64,000 nucleotides of DNA from Seonamhaeicola algicola (GTDB lineage: Bacteria > Bacteroidota > Bacteroidia > Flavobacteriales > Flavobacteriaceae), in contig NZ_VOSC01000019.1 in NCBI RefSeq assembly GCF_007997385.1, positions 457,090-521,089 of the forward strand, written 5' to 3'. The position numbers were made by a program, and so were the translations under genes. Below are positions 1 to 8,280 of this stretch, piece by piece (position 1 is the stretch's first letter; each line of letters starts with the position of its first letter). The notes beneath the pieces are model-generated. The model saw nothing but the letters and a program-made list of their open reading frames with translations. It was not told where the DNA came from and did not search any database.

Positions 1-9
1 AAATTAAAT

Positions 10-30
10 TTTTAACTTTTAACTTTTAAC
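10..30. repeat. Tandem heptamer (TTTTAAC) x3 in a leader
   Basis: Three exact tandem copies of TTTTAAC end two bases before the proposed ATT start of the exonuclease gene. The same heptamer occurs three times just upstream of serA (50400-50428). The in-frame stop TAA at 27-29 lies inside the last copy, so translation of the downstream gene cannot begin further upstream. Confidence 0.6.
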
Positions 31-32
31 AA

Positions 33-1394
33 ATTTACGCAATACTAGACATAGAAACCACTGGCGGAAAGTATAACGAAGAAGGTATTACTGAAATTGC
101 CATCTATAAATATGACGGTCATGAGGTGGTAGATCAGTTTATAAGTTTAGTTAATCCTGAAAGAGACATACAACCTTTTGTGGTTAATTTAACAGGCATA
201 AACAGTAATATGCTACGCAACGCACCTAAATTTTATGAAGTTGCTAAACGTATTGTTGAAATTACAACAGACTGTATTATTGTTGCACATAACGCTCAGT
301 TTGACTACAGAATTTTACGTACTGAATTTGGGCGTTTAGGTTTTGAATTTGAAAGACAATCGCTTTGTACGGTAGAGCTTTCAAAAAAGTTAATTCCAGG
401 ACAAAAATCATATAGTTTAGGCAAGCTAGTACGTTCATTAGGCATTCCAGTTGCCGATAGACACAGAGCATCGGGTGATGCACAAGCTACCGTTAAACTT
501 TTTAAATTACTACTTGCTAAAGACACTGAAAAACACATTATTAAAAATTCAGTAAGAGCCAATCCTAAACTTCAACTTGAACCTAAACATATTGATATTA
601 TTGCCGATTTACCATCAATTACAGGTGTTTACTACATTCATAATGCCGAAGGCGAAATAATTTACATTGGCAAGAGTAAAAACATAAAAAAACGTATAAA
701 TCAGCATTTTACAGGTACAAATGCTAAGTCAAAAAAAATTCAAGCAGCCGTAAGTTCTGTAACTTATGAAGCCACTGGTAGTGAACTTGTAGCACTTTTA
801 AAAGAAAGTGAAGAAATTAAACGTGTTAAACCTATTTTTAACCGTGCTTTACGAAGAACCATTTTTACCCACGCACTTTATAGCTTTGTTGACGAAAATA
901 ACTATATAAATTTAAAAATTGATAAAGCAGACGGACGTAAAAAACCAATTACAACCTTTAGTAACCGGCAAAGTGGCAAAAGCTTTATTACAAATGCTGT
1001 TGAAGAATATAACCTTTGCCAAAAACTAGCTGGCTTATACAAAACAAAAACTAGCTGTTTCAATTACGAAGTAAAACTATGTAATGGTGCATGTATTGAA
1101 AAAGAGCCGCCTGAAAGCTACAATAAACGTGTAAATAACCTAATTACTAAAAACAGTTACGCCAATAAAAATATGGTAATTATAGATAGAGGAAGAGATG
1201 TTGATGAACGTAGTGCTATTTTAATTGAAAATGGTGTTTTTGTGGGTTTAGGGTTTTATAACTTAAATTATCAAATAAATAATATTGATGTTTTAAAATC
1301 TATTATCACACCCATGGCTAATAATAGAGATACACAACACATAATACAAAGTTATTTAAGACGCTATAAACGCACCAAAGTTTTAACTTTATAA
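33..1394 (+). CDS. DEDDh exonuclease fused to GIY-YIG (UvrC-like) nuclease domain
   Basis: Probable DNA repair nuclease joining a DnaQ-type 3'-5' exonuclease to a UvrC/Cho-like GIY-YIG endonuclease module. From position 33 (453 aa) the Exo I motif DIETTG is at residues 6-11, Exo II (HNAQFD) near 86-91 and Exo III (HRASGD, catalytic His and Asp) at about 144-149. The GIY-YIG domain follows at about 198-245 (GVYY, then YIGKSKN and KKR). The first ordinary start codon, GTG at 126, would remove Exo I, and an in-frame stop lies at 27-29. The only sensible initiator between them is ATT at 33, exactly where relatives that I recall begin M-Y-A-I-L-D. It is followed nine bases or fewer by the next + gene. 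Function follows from family; the start codon is inference. Confidence 0.85.
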   Translation: MYAILDIETTGGKYNEEGITEIAIYKYDGHEVVDQFISLVNPERDIQPFVVNLTGINSNMLRNAPKFYEVAKRIVEITTDCIIVAHNAQFDYRILRTEFGRLGFEFERQSLCTVELSKKLIPGQKSYSLGKLVRSLGIPVADRHRASGDAQATVKLFKLLLAKDTEKHIIKNSVRANPKLQLEPKHIDIIADLPSITGVYYIHNAEGEIIYIGKSKNIKKRINQHFTGTNAKSKKIQAAVSSVTYEATGSELVALLKESEEIKRVKPIFNRALRRTIFTHALYSFVDENNYINLKIDKADGRKKPITTFSNRQSGKSFITNAVEEYNLCQKLAGLYKTKTSCFNYEVKLCNGACIEKEPPESYNKRVNNLITKNSYANKNMVIIDRGRDVDERSAILIENGVFVGLGFYNLNYQINNIDVLKSIITPMANNRDTQHIIQSYLRRYKRTKVLTL

Positions 1395-1400
1395 ATGATA

Positions 1401-3362
1401 ATGAAGAAATTTTACACTATAACCTTCTTTTTAATAGGCTCCTTTTTATCTTTTTCTCAAACAGAAAATAACAAAGCTAATTTTCAAGTCTCTTTAAGTG
1501 ATTTAGAAATGAAAAACTTTGAGAAAGACACCACTGCTAACGCTGTTGTTCTTTATGAATATGGTAATAGCTTTGTAAATCCTCATTCTTTCAAATTACA
1601 AACAGAAGAAAAACACAAAATAAAAATATTAAATAAAGCTGGTTTTAAAAACGCTAAAATAAGTATTCACCTTTATAAAAAAGATAATTTTAATACAGAA
1701 ACCTACAAGGATATCAATGCTACTACTTACAATTTAGAAAATGGAAAAATAACAACCACAAATCTTGATAAAAAAGATATTTATAAAGAAGAAATAGATG
1801 AAAATAACACACTCATAAAATTTACATTACCAAACTTAAAAGAAGGCTCAGTAATAACATACAGTTTTACTAAAACATCACCTTTTATGTTTAATTTTTA
1901 CCCATGGAACTTTCAAAGTGATATCCCTAAGCTTTACAGTGAATATAACACAAGTATTCCTGCAAACTGGAAATATCATATAAAATTAGTTGGTGGAAAA
2001 AAACTCTCAACAAACGAAAACTCAGTAAAAAAAGACTGTTTAAGAGCTGGTAATGGTGGTGTTTCAAGTTGTTTTGTTTCTAAATACACAATGGAAAACA
2101 TACCTGCTTTTATTGAAGAAGATTATATGACCACTAAATATAATTATTTAGCACGAATTGAATATGAATTAGAGTCTTTTGCTGCTTTTGATGGTTACAG
2201 ACATGATTACACAAAATCATGGAAAGATGTAGATAAAGAATTAAAATCTAAAAAAACAATAGGAAAACAAATATCCAAATCCATCAAAGTCAATGAAATT
2301 TTACCATTAAACATTCAAAATGAAAGTGATTTATTAAAAAAAGCGCAAGCCATATACAGTTACATGCAAAACAATTATACCTGGAATGGAGAATTCAGAG
2401 TTTTTAACGATGTATCAATAAAAGATTTATTAAAAAAACGTTCAGGAAACGCTACAGCTATAAACATTCTATTGAAAATTTTTCTTGAAGAATCAGGTAT
2501 TAATACGCAACCAATTTTGTTATCAACACGCAATAACGGTTTCGCTAGTAAAACAATTCCTGTTATTTCAGAATTTAATTATTTTATTGTTCAAGCTTCA
2601 ATTAACAACAAAACCTATTTGCTAGATGCTACTGATGATTACTTAACTTTTGGCCAATTACCCTACAGGTGCTTAAACCATTATGCAAGATTACTTGACT
2701 TTGAAAACGGCAGTAAATGGATAGATATACCTTTAAACCAATCTAACATACAATATGCAGTTGTATTAAATTTAACTAACACAGATTCTATAAAAGGAAA
2801 AGCTAAATCTAGAAGAACTGGTTATCATGCCTTAAAATCTAGAAAATCATATTTTAAAAATGAAGATGCTTATATAGAAGACATACAAAACAATTTTCCT
2901 TACATTGAAATTACAAACCATAAAGTAACATCAAAAAATAAAAACAGTGATAATTTCATTGAAGAATTTGACTTAGAATATGAAAACAACCTAACCTCCC
3001 AAAACCTTTACATAAACCCATTTATTATTAATTTTTTTGATAAAAACCCTTTTAAACTACAAGAACGTACCTACCCTATAGACTTTGGGTATAAAAGCAC
3101 TTTTTTCTACAGCTTTAAAATTAATATACCTGATAATTATGAGCTTATAGAAAAACCTAAAAACACAAACTTAATATTACCTAATAAAGAAGGGCAAGTT
3201 TTAATGTCTTCCGTTTTATTAAACAACACACTAAACATTACTTTTAAACTAAATTTCAACCAAGCATTATATCCACCTGAATATTATCCGTATTTAAAAA
3301 AATTAATGAGTAAAGTTGTTGAAATACAAACAAACAGTTTTGTTGTTTTAAGAAAAAAATAA
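1401..3362 (+). CDS. Secreted DUF3857/transglutaminase-like protein, degenerate active site
   Basis: Exported protein of about 653 aa: the signal peptide begins at the second in-frame ATG (MKKFYTITFF), preferred over ATG 1395; its mature end is after SFS/Q. A DUF3857 domain occupies roughly residues 60-220 and a transglutaminase-like fold roughly 310-420, the arrangement found in many Bacteroidota periplasmic proteins of unknown role. The papain-like triad is not intact: where the catalytic Cys would stand there is SGNATAIN, and the His position reads EFNYFIV, while the Asp-type strand LLDAT remains. It is therefore probably a binding or scaffolding protein and not a protease. It starts 7 bases after the nuclease gene and may be co-transcribed with it. 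Confidence 0.8.
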   Translation: MKKFYTITFFLIGSFLSFSQTENNKANFQVSLSDLEMKNFEKDTTANAVVLYEYGNSFVNPHSFKLQTEEKHKIKILNKAGFKNAKISIHLYKKDNFNTETYKDINATTYNLENGKITTTNLDKKDIYKEEIDENNTLIKFTLPNLKEGSVITYSFTKTSPFMFNFYPWNFQSDIPKLYSEYNTSIPANWKYHIKLVGGKKLSTNENSVKKDCLRAGNGGVSSCFVSKYTMENIPAFIEEDYMTTKYNYLARIEYELESFAAFDGYRHDYTKSWKDVDKELKSKKTIGKQISKSIKVNEILPLNIQNESDLLKKAQAIYSYMQNNYTWNGEFRVFNDVSIKDLLKKRSGNATAINILLKIFLEESGINTQPILLSTRNNGFASKTIPVISEFNYFIVQASINNKTYLLDATDDYLTFGQLPYRCLNHYARLLDFENGSKWIDIPLNQSNIQYAVVLNLTNTDSIKGKAKSRRTGYHALKSRKSYFKNEDAYIEDIQNNFPYIEITNHKVTSKNKNSDNFIEEFDLEYENNLTSQNLYINPFIINFFDKNPFKLQERTYPIDFGYKSTFFYSFKINIPDNYELIEKPKNTNLILPNKEGQVLMSSVLLNNTLNITFKLNFNQALYPPEYYPYLKKLMSKVVEIQTNSFVVLRKK

Positions 3363-3384
3363 ATTCTTTACTATTTTTGAATTA

Positions 3385-4230
3385 ATGAACACACAAAAAA
3401 AACATTGGAAAGATAAACTTCATGAAATAATTTATGAAGCAGACACCAAAGCAGGTAAGCTTTTTGATGTTATTTTACTATATACCATTATTGCAAGTAT
3501 TTTACTTGTAATGCTAGAAAGTGTTGAAAGTATTGATGCCAAATACCACAATGTTCTAGATGTTTTAGAATGGATAATTACCATACTTTTTACCATTGAA
3601 TATATTGCCCGTGTGGTAACCGTAAAAAAACCGTTTAAATACATATGTAGTTTTTATGGTGTAATAGATTTATTATCAACCATACCAAAATACATATCAT
3701 TAGCCTTTGGTGGCATACAAGCCTTAGTAGCCTTACGCGCATTAAGGCTATTACGCGTTTTCAGAATTTTAAAATTAGTACGCTACCTTGGTGCCTCTAA
3801 TGCATTATTAAAAGCCTTAAAAGCCAGTAGAGTTAAAATATCGGTATTTCTATTTGCTGTAATAATTATATCAATAATACTCGGCACCATTATGTATTTG
3901 GTTGAAGGTAACCAATCTGGCTTTACATCAATTCCAACAAGTGTGTATTGGTGTATTGTTACCCTAACTACTGTTGGTTATGGCGATATTTCACCCATAA
4001 CACCATTAGGGCAATTTATAGCATCATTAGTCATGGTTTTAGGTTATGGCATTATTGCAGTACCAACAGGAATTGTTACAGCTGAATATGCTGCCCAAAC
4101 AAAAAACGAAAAACAAACACCACAAAGCAATATTAGTTTAAACTCTAAATGCTGTTTAAATTGTCTTGCTGAAAACCATAAAGATAACGCCGATTTTTGC
4201 TATAATTGTGGCAAAAAACTACACCGTTAA
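3385..4230 (+). CDS. Voltage-gated K+ channel-like protein with C-terminal zinc ribbon
   Basis: Inner-membrane six-helix ion channel, 281 aa. The S4 voltage sensor is visible at about 116-135 as arginines every third residue (ALRALRLLRVFRILK). The pore loop carries the potassium selectivity filter TVGYGD at 196-201, followed by S6 to about 235. Unusually, the cytoplasmic tail ends in a zinc-ribbon-like module with Cys at 256/257, 260, 272 and 275. There is no RCK/TrkA_N domain. It lies 22 bases after the DUF3857 gene and its stop is 15 bases before the proposed miaA start, so the run 33-6135 looks like one transcription unit. Kv-type channel is clear; what the zinc ribbon senses or binds is unknown. 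Confidence 0.9.
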   Translation: MNTQKKHWKDKLHEIIYEADTKAGKLFDVILLYTIIASILLVMLESVESIDAKYHNVLDVLEWIITILFTIEYIARVVTVKKPFKYICSFYGVIDLLSTIPKYISLAFGGIQALVALRALRLLRVFRILKLVRYLGASNALLKALKASRVKISVFLFAVIIISIILGTIMYLVEGNQSGFTSIPTSVYWCIVTLTTVGYGDISPITPLGQFIASLVMVLGYGIIAVPTGIVTAEYAAQTKNEKQTPQSNISLNSKCCLNCLAENHKDNADFCYNCGKKLHR

Positions 4231-4245
4231 TTTTACCATAAGCAT

Positions 4246-5166
4246 ATCAAAACTAATACTAAATATTTAATTTCTATAATTGGGCCTACAGCTATTGGCA
4301 AAACAGCACTTAGCATAAAACTGGCGCAATATTTTAACACTGAAATAATATCGGCAGATTCTAGGCAGTTTTTCAAAGAAATGCAAATAGGCACCGCAGC
4401 ACCTACAAACAGTGAGCTATTAGCAGCTAAACACCATTTTATTCACCACAAATCAATACATGAAAAGTACAGTGTTGGTGCTTTTGAAAAAGATGCCATT
4501 AACACTTTAACCACGCTTTTTAAAACCCATGATATTGTAATAATGGTTGGTGGCTCTGGGCTTTACGTTGATGCCGTTACAAAAGGGTTAGATGATTTCC
4601 CAGACGTTGACAAAGCTATTAGAGAAAACCTTAATAAACAATTAGAGACTAACGGTTTAAAATCACTTCAAAATAAGTTAAAAATATTAGATGAAGTTTC
4701 ATATAACACCATTGCTATTAACAATCCGCATAGAGTTATTAGAGCGCTAGAAATATGCATTGGTACAGGCAAGCCATATGCTTCGTTTTTAAACAACCCC
4801 AAAAAGCAACGAAATTTTAAAACAATTACTATTGGCTTAACTGCTAATAGAGAATTAATATATAATCGTATTAACCAACGTGTTGATATTATGGTTAAAG
4901 AAGGCCTGTTAAATGAAGCAAAAGCGTTATTACCTTTTAAAGATTTAAATGCATTAAATACGGTTGGTTACAAAGAAATTTTTCAATATTTTGAAAATAA
5001 ATGGCCTTTAGATTTTGCTATTTCTGAAATTAAAAAAAACACCCGAAGGTTTGCTAAAAGACAACTAACATGGTTTAAAAAAAACCAAAACACCCTTTGG
5101 TTTGATTATACAACAAACACTGAAACAATTATAAACACTATAAAAAACAACTTAAACAATGATTAA
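4246..5166 (+). CDS. miaA: tRNA dimethylallyltransferase MiaA
   Basis: Transfers a dimethylallyl group from DMAPP to N6 of A37 in tRNAs that read UNN codons. From position 4246 the protein is 306 aa, matching the family length of about 300. The P-loop GPTAIGKT lies at 13-20, then SADSRQ, the VGGSGLY motif and GLTANRE, with the C-terminal RRFAKRQLTWF motif. The first ATG (4381) would delete the P-loop, and an in-frame stop lies at 4228-4230. No ATG, GTG or TTG exists between, leaving ATC at 4246 (reading M-K-T-N-T-K-Y-L-I) as the best initiator; ATT at 4270 is a poorer alternative. The start lies 15 bases after the channel gene stop, allowing translational coupling. The end overlaps ppnP by 8 bases. 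Confidence 0.9.
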   Translation: MKTNTKYLISIIGPTAIGKTALSIKLAQYFNTEIISADSRQFFKEMQIGTAAPTNSELLAAKHHFIHHKSIHEKYSVGAFEKDAINTLTTLFKTHDIVIMVGGSGLYVDAVTKGLDDFPDVDKAIRENLNKQLETNGLKSLQNKLKILDEVSYNTIAINNPHRVIRALEICIGTGKPYASFLNNPKKQRNFKTITIGLTANRELIYNRINQRVDIMVKEGLLNEAKALLPFKDLNALNTVGYKEIFQYFENKWPLDFAISEIKKNTRRFAKRQLTWFKKNQNTLWFDYTTNTETIINTIKNNLNND

Positions 5167-5437
5167 CGTAAATGAGTATTTTAACGGAAACGCAAAATCT
5201 TTAGCATTTAATAATTCGCAAGGTAAATTTACTGCTGGCGTATTATTAAAAGGTGAATACGAGTTTAGTACATCAAGCAAAGAATGGATGACTTTAACTG
5301 CTGGAAAATGGGAAATTGAATTACCAAACGGAACAAAAAAACAATATGATATTTTTGAAGCTTGCGAAATCCCTTCAGGTATTACATTTAAAGTTTATGC
5401 TTTAGAAGATTCATCATATTTGTGTAGATATGTTTAG
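5159..5437 (+). CDS. ppnP: Pyrimidine/purine nucleoside phosphorylase PpnP (DUF1255)
   Basis: Small cupin-like enzyme of 92 aa (E. coli PpnP/YaiE is 94 aa) that phosphorolyses several nucleosides to free base and ribose 1-phosphate. Recognisable segments are the N-terminal NEYFNGNAKSLAF, the central TAGKWEIELP and the C-terminal CEIPSGITFKV stretch. Start ATG overlaps the last codons of miaA, indicating translational coupling. It is full length with no irregularity. Confidence 0.88.
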   Translation: MINVNEYFNGNAKSLAFNNSQGKFTAGVLLKGEYEFSTSSKEWMTLTAGKWEIELPNGTKKQYDIFEACEIPSGITFKVYALEDSSYLCRYV

Positions 5438-5460
5438 TTTTTGGGTGAATACAATTAAAT

Positions 5461-6135
5461 ATGATTTCTGAAACGCCTTTAGACAATCCTGTTTGGAGCA
5501 CTTTGGTTGACACGCATGCTAATTACTGCATAAATTACGGAAATGTAAAATTTTTCAAACCAGATTATGCCCCATTTGGAGCCTTTACAAATATTGAAGA
5601 CACCAAAAATGCCATTATTCAACACGCAAAAATTCTTGACGAATTTTTTATTGTTGGAGATAAGCCTTTGCTCCCCAATGGTTTCAAAATAAAAAAATAT
5701 GTAGGCTTACAAATGGTGGCTTATAATTTAATTAAGCAACCTATTTCAGAAAATATAATTCAACTAAACACCATACACCACAACGATTTGTTGACTTTAA
5801 TAAAAATTGCCTATCCGCATTTTTTTAAAAATAAAACCGATGTTCTTGGACGGTATTTTGGTATTTATAAAAACAAACAGTTAGTTGCCATTACCGGAGA
5901 GCGAATGCAAACAAATAATTTTACCGAAATTAGCGCTGTTGTAACGCACCCTGAGCATACAGGCAATGGTTACGCAAAGCAACTTATAACGCATACTGCT
6001 AAAAAAATAATTGAAAGTAAAAAAATACCGTTTTTACACGTAGATGAAAACAATGTAGGACCTATAAATTTATATAAGAAATTAGGCTTTACTGAAAGAA
6101 GAAAAATGTATTATTGGCTGATTAGTAGGGCTTAA
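5461..6135 (+). CDS. GNAT family N-acetyltransferase (FR47-like)
   Basis: Acyl-CoA-dependent N-acetyltransferase of 224 aa. The conserved GNAT fold is in the C-terminal half: the strand TEISAVVTHPEHTGNGYAK contains the acetyl-CoA-binding turn (residues about 158-178), followed by PFLHVDENNVGPINLYKKLGF near 195-215. The N-terminal half is the variable region typical of FR47-type members. The substrate cannot be deduced. It is the last gene of the + strand run, 23 bases after ppnP, and converges with the sigma-linked effector gene only 7 bases downstream. Confidence 0.85.
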   Translation: MISETPLDNPVWSTLVDTHANYCINYGNVKFFKPDYAPFGAFTNIEDTKNAIIQHAKILDEFFIVGDKPLLPNGFKIKKYVGLQMVAYNLIKQPISENIIQLNTIHHNDLLTLIKIAYPHFFKNKTDVLGRYFGIYKNKQLVAITGERMQTNNFTEISAVVTHPEHTGNGYAKQLITHTAKKIIESKKIPFLHVDENNVGPINLYKKLGFTERRKMYYWLISRA

Positions 6136-6142
6136 AGTAGTT

Positions 6143-7684
6143 TTATTCCATAATAATAGTACTGTATTTTGCATTAACAACTATACTTTTACCACTGCCT
6201 AAACTACCTGTTGAAAAGGTTGTTACATTACCTTTTTCTTTTTTTGGATGTGATAACCTAGATTTATTGCCTTTATACTGTAAATTACAACTTGCTTTAG
6301 GCAGTGCTATTAGCGCATTACTATTTTGTAGTATAACATTTAAATTAGTAAAAGTATCATCTATTTTAAAAATATTTACATCGCCAATATTACAATCTAT
6401 TATGGCGTTTCCTTGTAAACTATCAATAGTTACATTTGATGAGTTTGCATTTAATACCACGTGTTTAACATTACCTATTTCTACAGTTTTAGAGTGATTT
6501 AAGTTTAGTTCGCCTAAATTCCAATTGGTTACATAAATAGGAGAATAAGAAGCATTAATGGAAGTTGAACCTCCATTAACGCTTTGTGCTATAAATTTTG
6601 TGTGTGATAAGTTTGCATTTAAATTTTCGGCAGATGCAAACTCTACTTCACCATGCCTAACGTTAACCTTTAGTTTAGCACCTTTAGGCATTTTAATTTT
6701 AATTGTTTTTTTAACAGGTATATTACCTTCTTTATTAGCTAATTTTTCAACTATAATACGTCTTTTTTCAATAAGCTGATCGCGTTTTTCACGTTGTATT
6801 TCACGTTGTTCCATTGCTTTTACTCTAGCCTTTTCACGTAATTCGTGTGCTTTTTCTCTAGCTTTTGCTGCTTCTTCTCTAGCTTTATATTGTTGTTCCA
6901 TTTGTTGGCCAAAACGTTCTCCCCAAGCTTCCATTTGTTTTTCAAAGTCTTCGCTATTCCATTTATTTTCAAAGTTTTTAGCCCAAGCTTCCATACGTTT
7001 ACCAAACTTCTCACCCCATTCTTTTCCAAATTTTTCGCCCCAAGCTTCCATTTTTTTAGCGTATTCTTCGCCATAAACAGATTCAAACTTTTTTGAATAC
7101 TCTTCTAAATATTTTTCACCATCCTTTTTGTAAGCATCATAATCAAAAGTTACATGGTCTGCGCCTTTTGGTAATTTTGGCAATTTAGGCATCTTTGGCA
7201 TTTCGGGTAACGCAGGTATTTCAGGTACTTCTGGTATTTCAATACCACTAATGCTTTCGCAAATAACATCTGGCAAATCGGCTAATTCATATTTTAGCTC
7301 ATCTAAAATTATGTTTACTAAACCATCGTCATCTGTATAAGTATTTGGTGTTGCATACCATATTTTTGTTGGTTTACCTGAGCTTTTAGCGTTTATACTT
7401 ACATGGCTATTAGTGGCATCAACATCTACATCCCAATTGTTTAAAACCCCTTGTAATGCATCATCACTCACATTATCACCTTCTACATAAGCTTCAATGC
7501 TTACCTCGTTTCTGTTCCATGTATCAAAAACTATATTGCAATAGCTGGTGTTTAAATCTATAGTAACATTTTTATTTACTTTTATAGATTGTGATACTTT
7601 TGTTTGTTTGCTTTGCGCTTGCAAGCTACCAAACGCAAAACATAGTATAACTAAAAATTTTAGTTGTATAATTGATCTGTTCAT
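6143..7684 (-). CDS. Secreted repeat-rich DUF4097-like protein, sigma-factor linked
   Basis: Exported protein of 513 aa with a signal peptide (1-23, ending LQAQ). The N-terminal (about 25-110) and C-terminal (about 325-513) parts look like the beta-helical DUF4097/putative adhesin type. Between them are a periodic proline segment at 149-173 in which P recurs every third residue (PEVPEIPALPEMP) and a highly charged helical region 180-315. This contains three copies of an aromatic repeat MEAWGE/AKxFG starting near 212, 231 and 251, then an Arg/Glu/Lys-rich coiled coil to about 315. It is the last gene of the sigma / anti-sigma unit (11 bases after the anti-sigma gene). I infer an envelope protein whose level the sigma factor controls; the biochemical role is unknown. 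Confidence 0.75.
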   Translation of the reverse strand: MNRSIIQLKFLVILCFAFGSLQAQSKQTKVSQSIKVNKNVTIDLNTSYCNIVFDTWNRNEVSIEAYVEGDNVSDDALQGVLNNWDVDVDATNSHVSINAKSSGKPTKIWYATPNTYTDDDGLVNIILDELKYELADLPDVICESISGIEIPEVPEIPALPEMPKMPKLPKLPKGADHVTFDYDAYKKDGEKYLEEYSKKFESVYGEEYAKKMEAWGEKFGKEWGEKFGKRMEAWAKNFENKWNSEDFEKQMEAWGERFGQQMEQQYKAREEAAKAREKAHELREKARVKAMEQREIQREKRDQLIEKRRIIVEKLANKEGNIPVKKTIKIKMPKGAKLKVNVRHGEVEFASAENLNANLSHTKFIAQSVNGGSTSINASYSPIYVTNWNLGELNLNHSKTVEIGNVKHVVLNANSSNVTIDSLQGNAIIDCNIGDVNIFKIDDTFTNLNVILQNSNALIALPKASCNLQYKGNKSRLSHPKKEKGNVTTFSTGSLGSGKSIVVNAKYSTIIME

Positions 7685-7695
7685 TTTTTGATTTT

Positions 7696-8280
7696 TTAGA
7701 TTGATTGTTCTTCTGCCTCTGTACCAGCTTGAGAGGGCGAAAGTGTTTTTAATTGTGATTTTAAACGATACAATAGGTTTAAACGTAATTTTAAATTATC
7801 TATTAAAGCATTAATAGTTAACTCTGTTGGACCAGATTCTGTAAGCTCTTCTGAGAGTTTTTTATACTCTTTATCAAGTTCTCCTAACTGTTCAATATAA
7901 CCATCAAAAAGGTCTTTGGTATCTGGTGTGTATTTAATTTTTGATAATTCTAAATTTATACTTGCCAAATAATAATCTTCAACTTTTTTTAATCCTGGTG
8001 ATATATCGCCCAAAGTTTTTGTTTCAATAGTTGGTGTTTTAGCTACATTATTAGTGTTTATGGGCTGTGGCTGTGAGCTGTTAATTATTTTATAGGCTGA
8101 AAAACTTAACCCCATTAACAATATAATACTTGCAGCTATACGTAACCAACCAGTGTTTTTAGTTTTGGTTTCAGGTAAAGCTTCATCTAACTTTTTAATA
8201 AAACGCAATTCATGATTTTCAGGCATCGTTTCATGCGTTATTTTGTCATTTTTAAATAACTCTCTAATATCTTGTGCCAT
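7696..8280 (-). CDS. Single-span membrane protein, probable anti-sigma factor
   Basis: 194 aa protein with a short cytoplasmic N-terminus, one transmembrane helix at about 45-66 (WLRIAASIILLMGLSFSAY) and a periplasmic alpha-helical domain. The arrangement and position directly after an ECF sigma gene, with a 17-base overlap, suggest an anti-sigma factor that holds the sigma at the membrane. The N-terminus carries no clear ZAS-type HxxxCxxC zinc motif, so it is not a classic zinc-containing anti-sigma. Assignment rests on topology and context. Confidence 0.65.
   Translation of the reverse strand: MAQDIRELFKNDKITHETMPENHELRFIKKLDEALPETKTKNTGWLRIAASIILLMGLSFSAYKIINSSQPQPINTNNVAKTPTIETKTLGDISPGLKKVEDYYLASINLELSKIKYTPDTKDLFDGYIEQLGELDKEYKKLSEELTESGPTELTINALIDNLKLRLNLLYRLKSQLKTLSPSQAGTEAEEQSI

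Noticed and set aside
126-1394. GTG 126 as start of the exonuclease gene
   Set aside because: It would delete the catalytic Exo I motif, which is encoded in the same frame immediately upstream.
3385-5166. Frameshift fusion of the channel gene with miaA to explain the missing miaA start
   Set aside because: The channel ends in a complete zinc ribbon before its stop, and MiaA has a normal N-terminus if initiated at ATC 4246; a fusion would be unprecedented.
6820-7096. Open frames on both strands inside the repeat region of the sigma-linked effector
   Set aside because: Their apparent repeats are shadows of the MEAWG repeats in the real frame.
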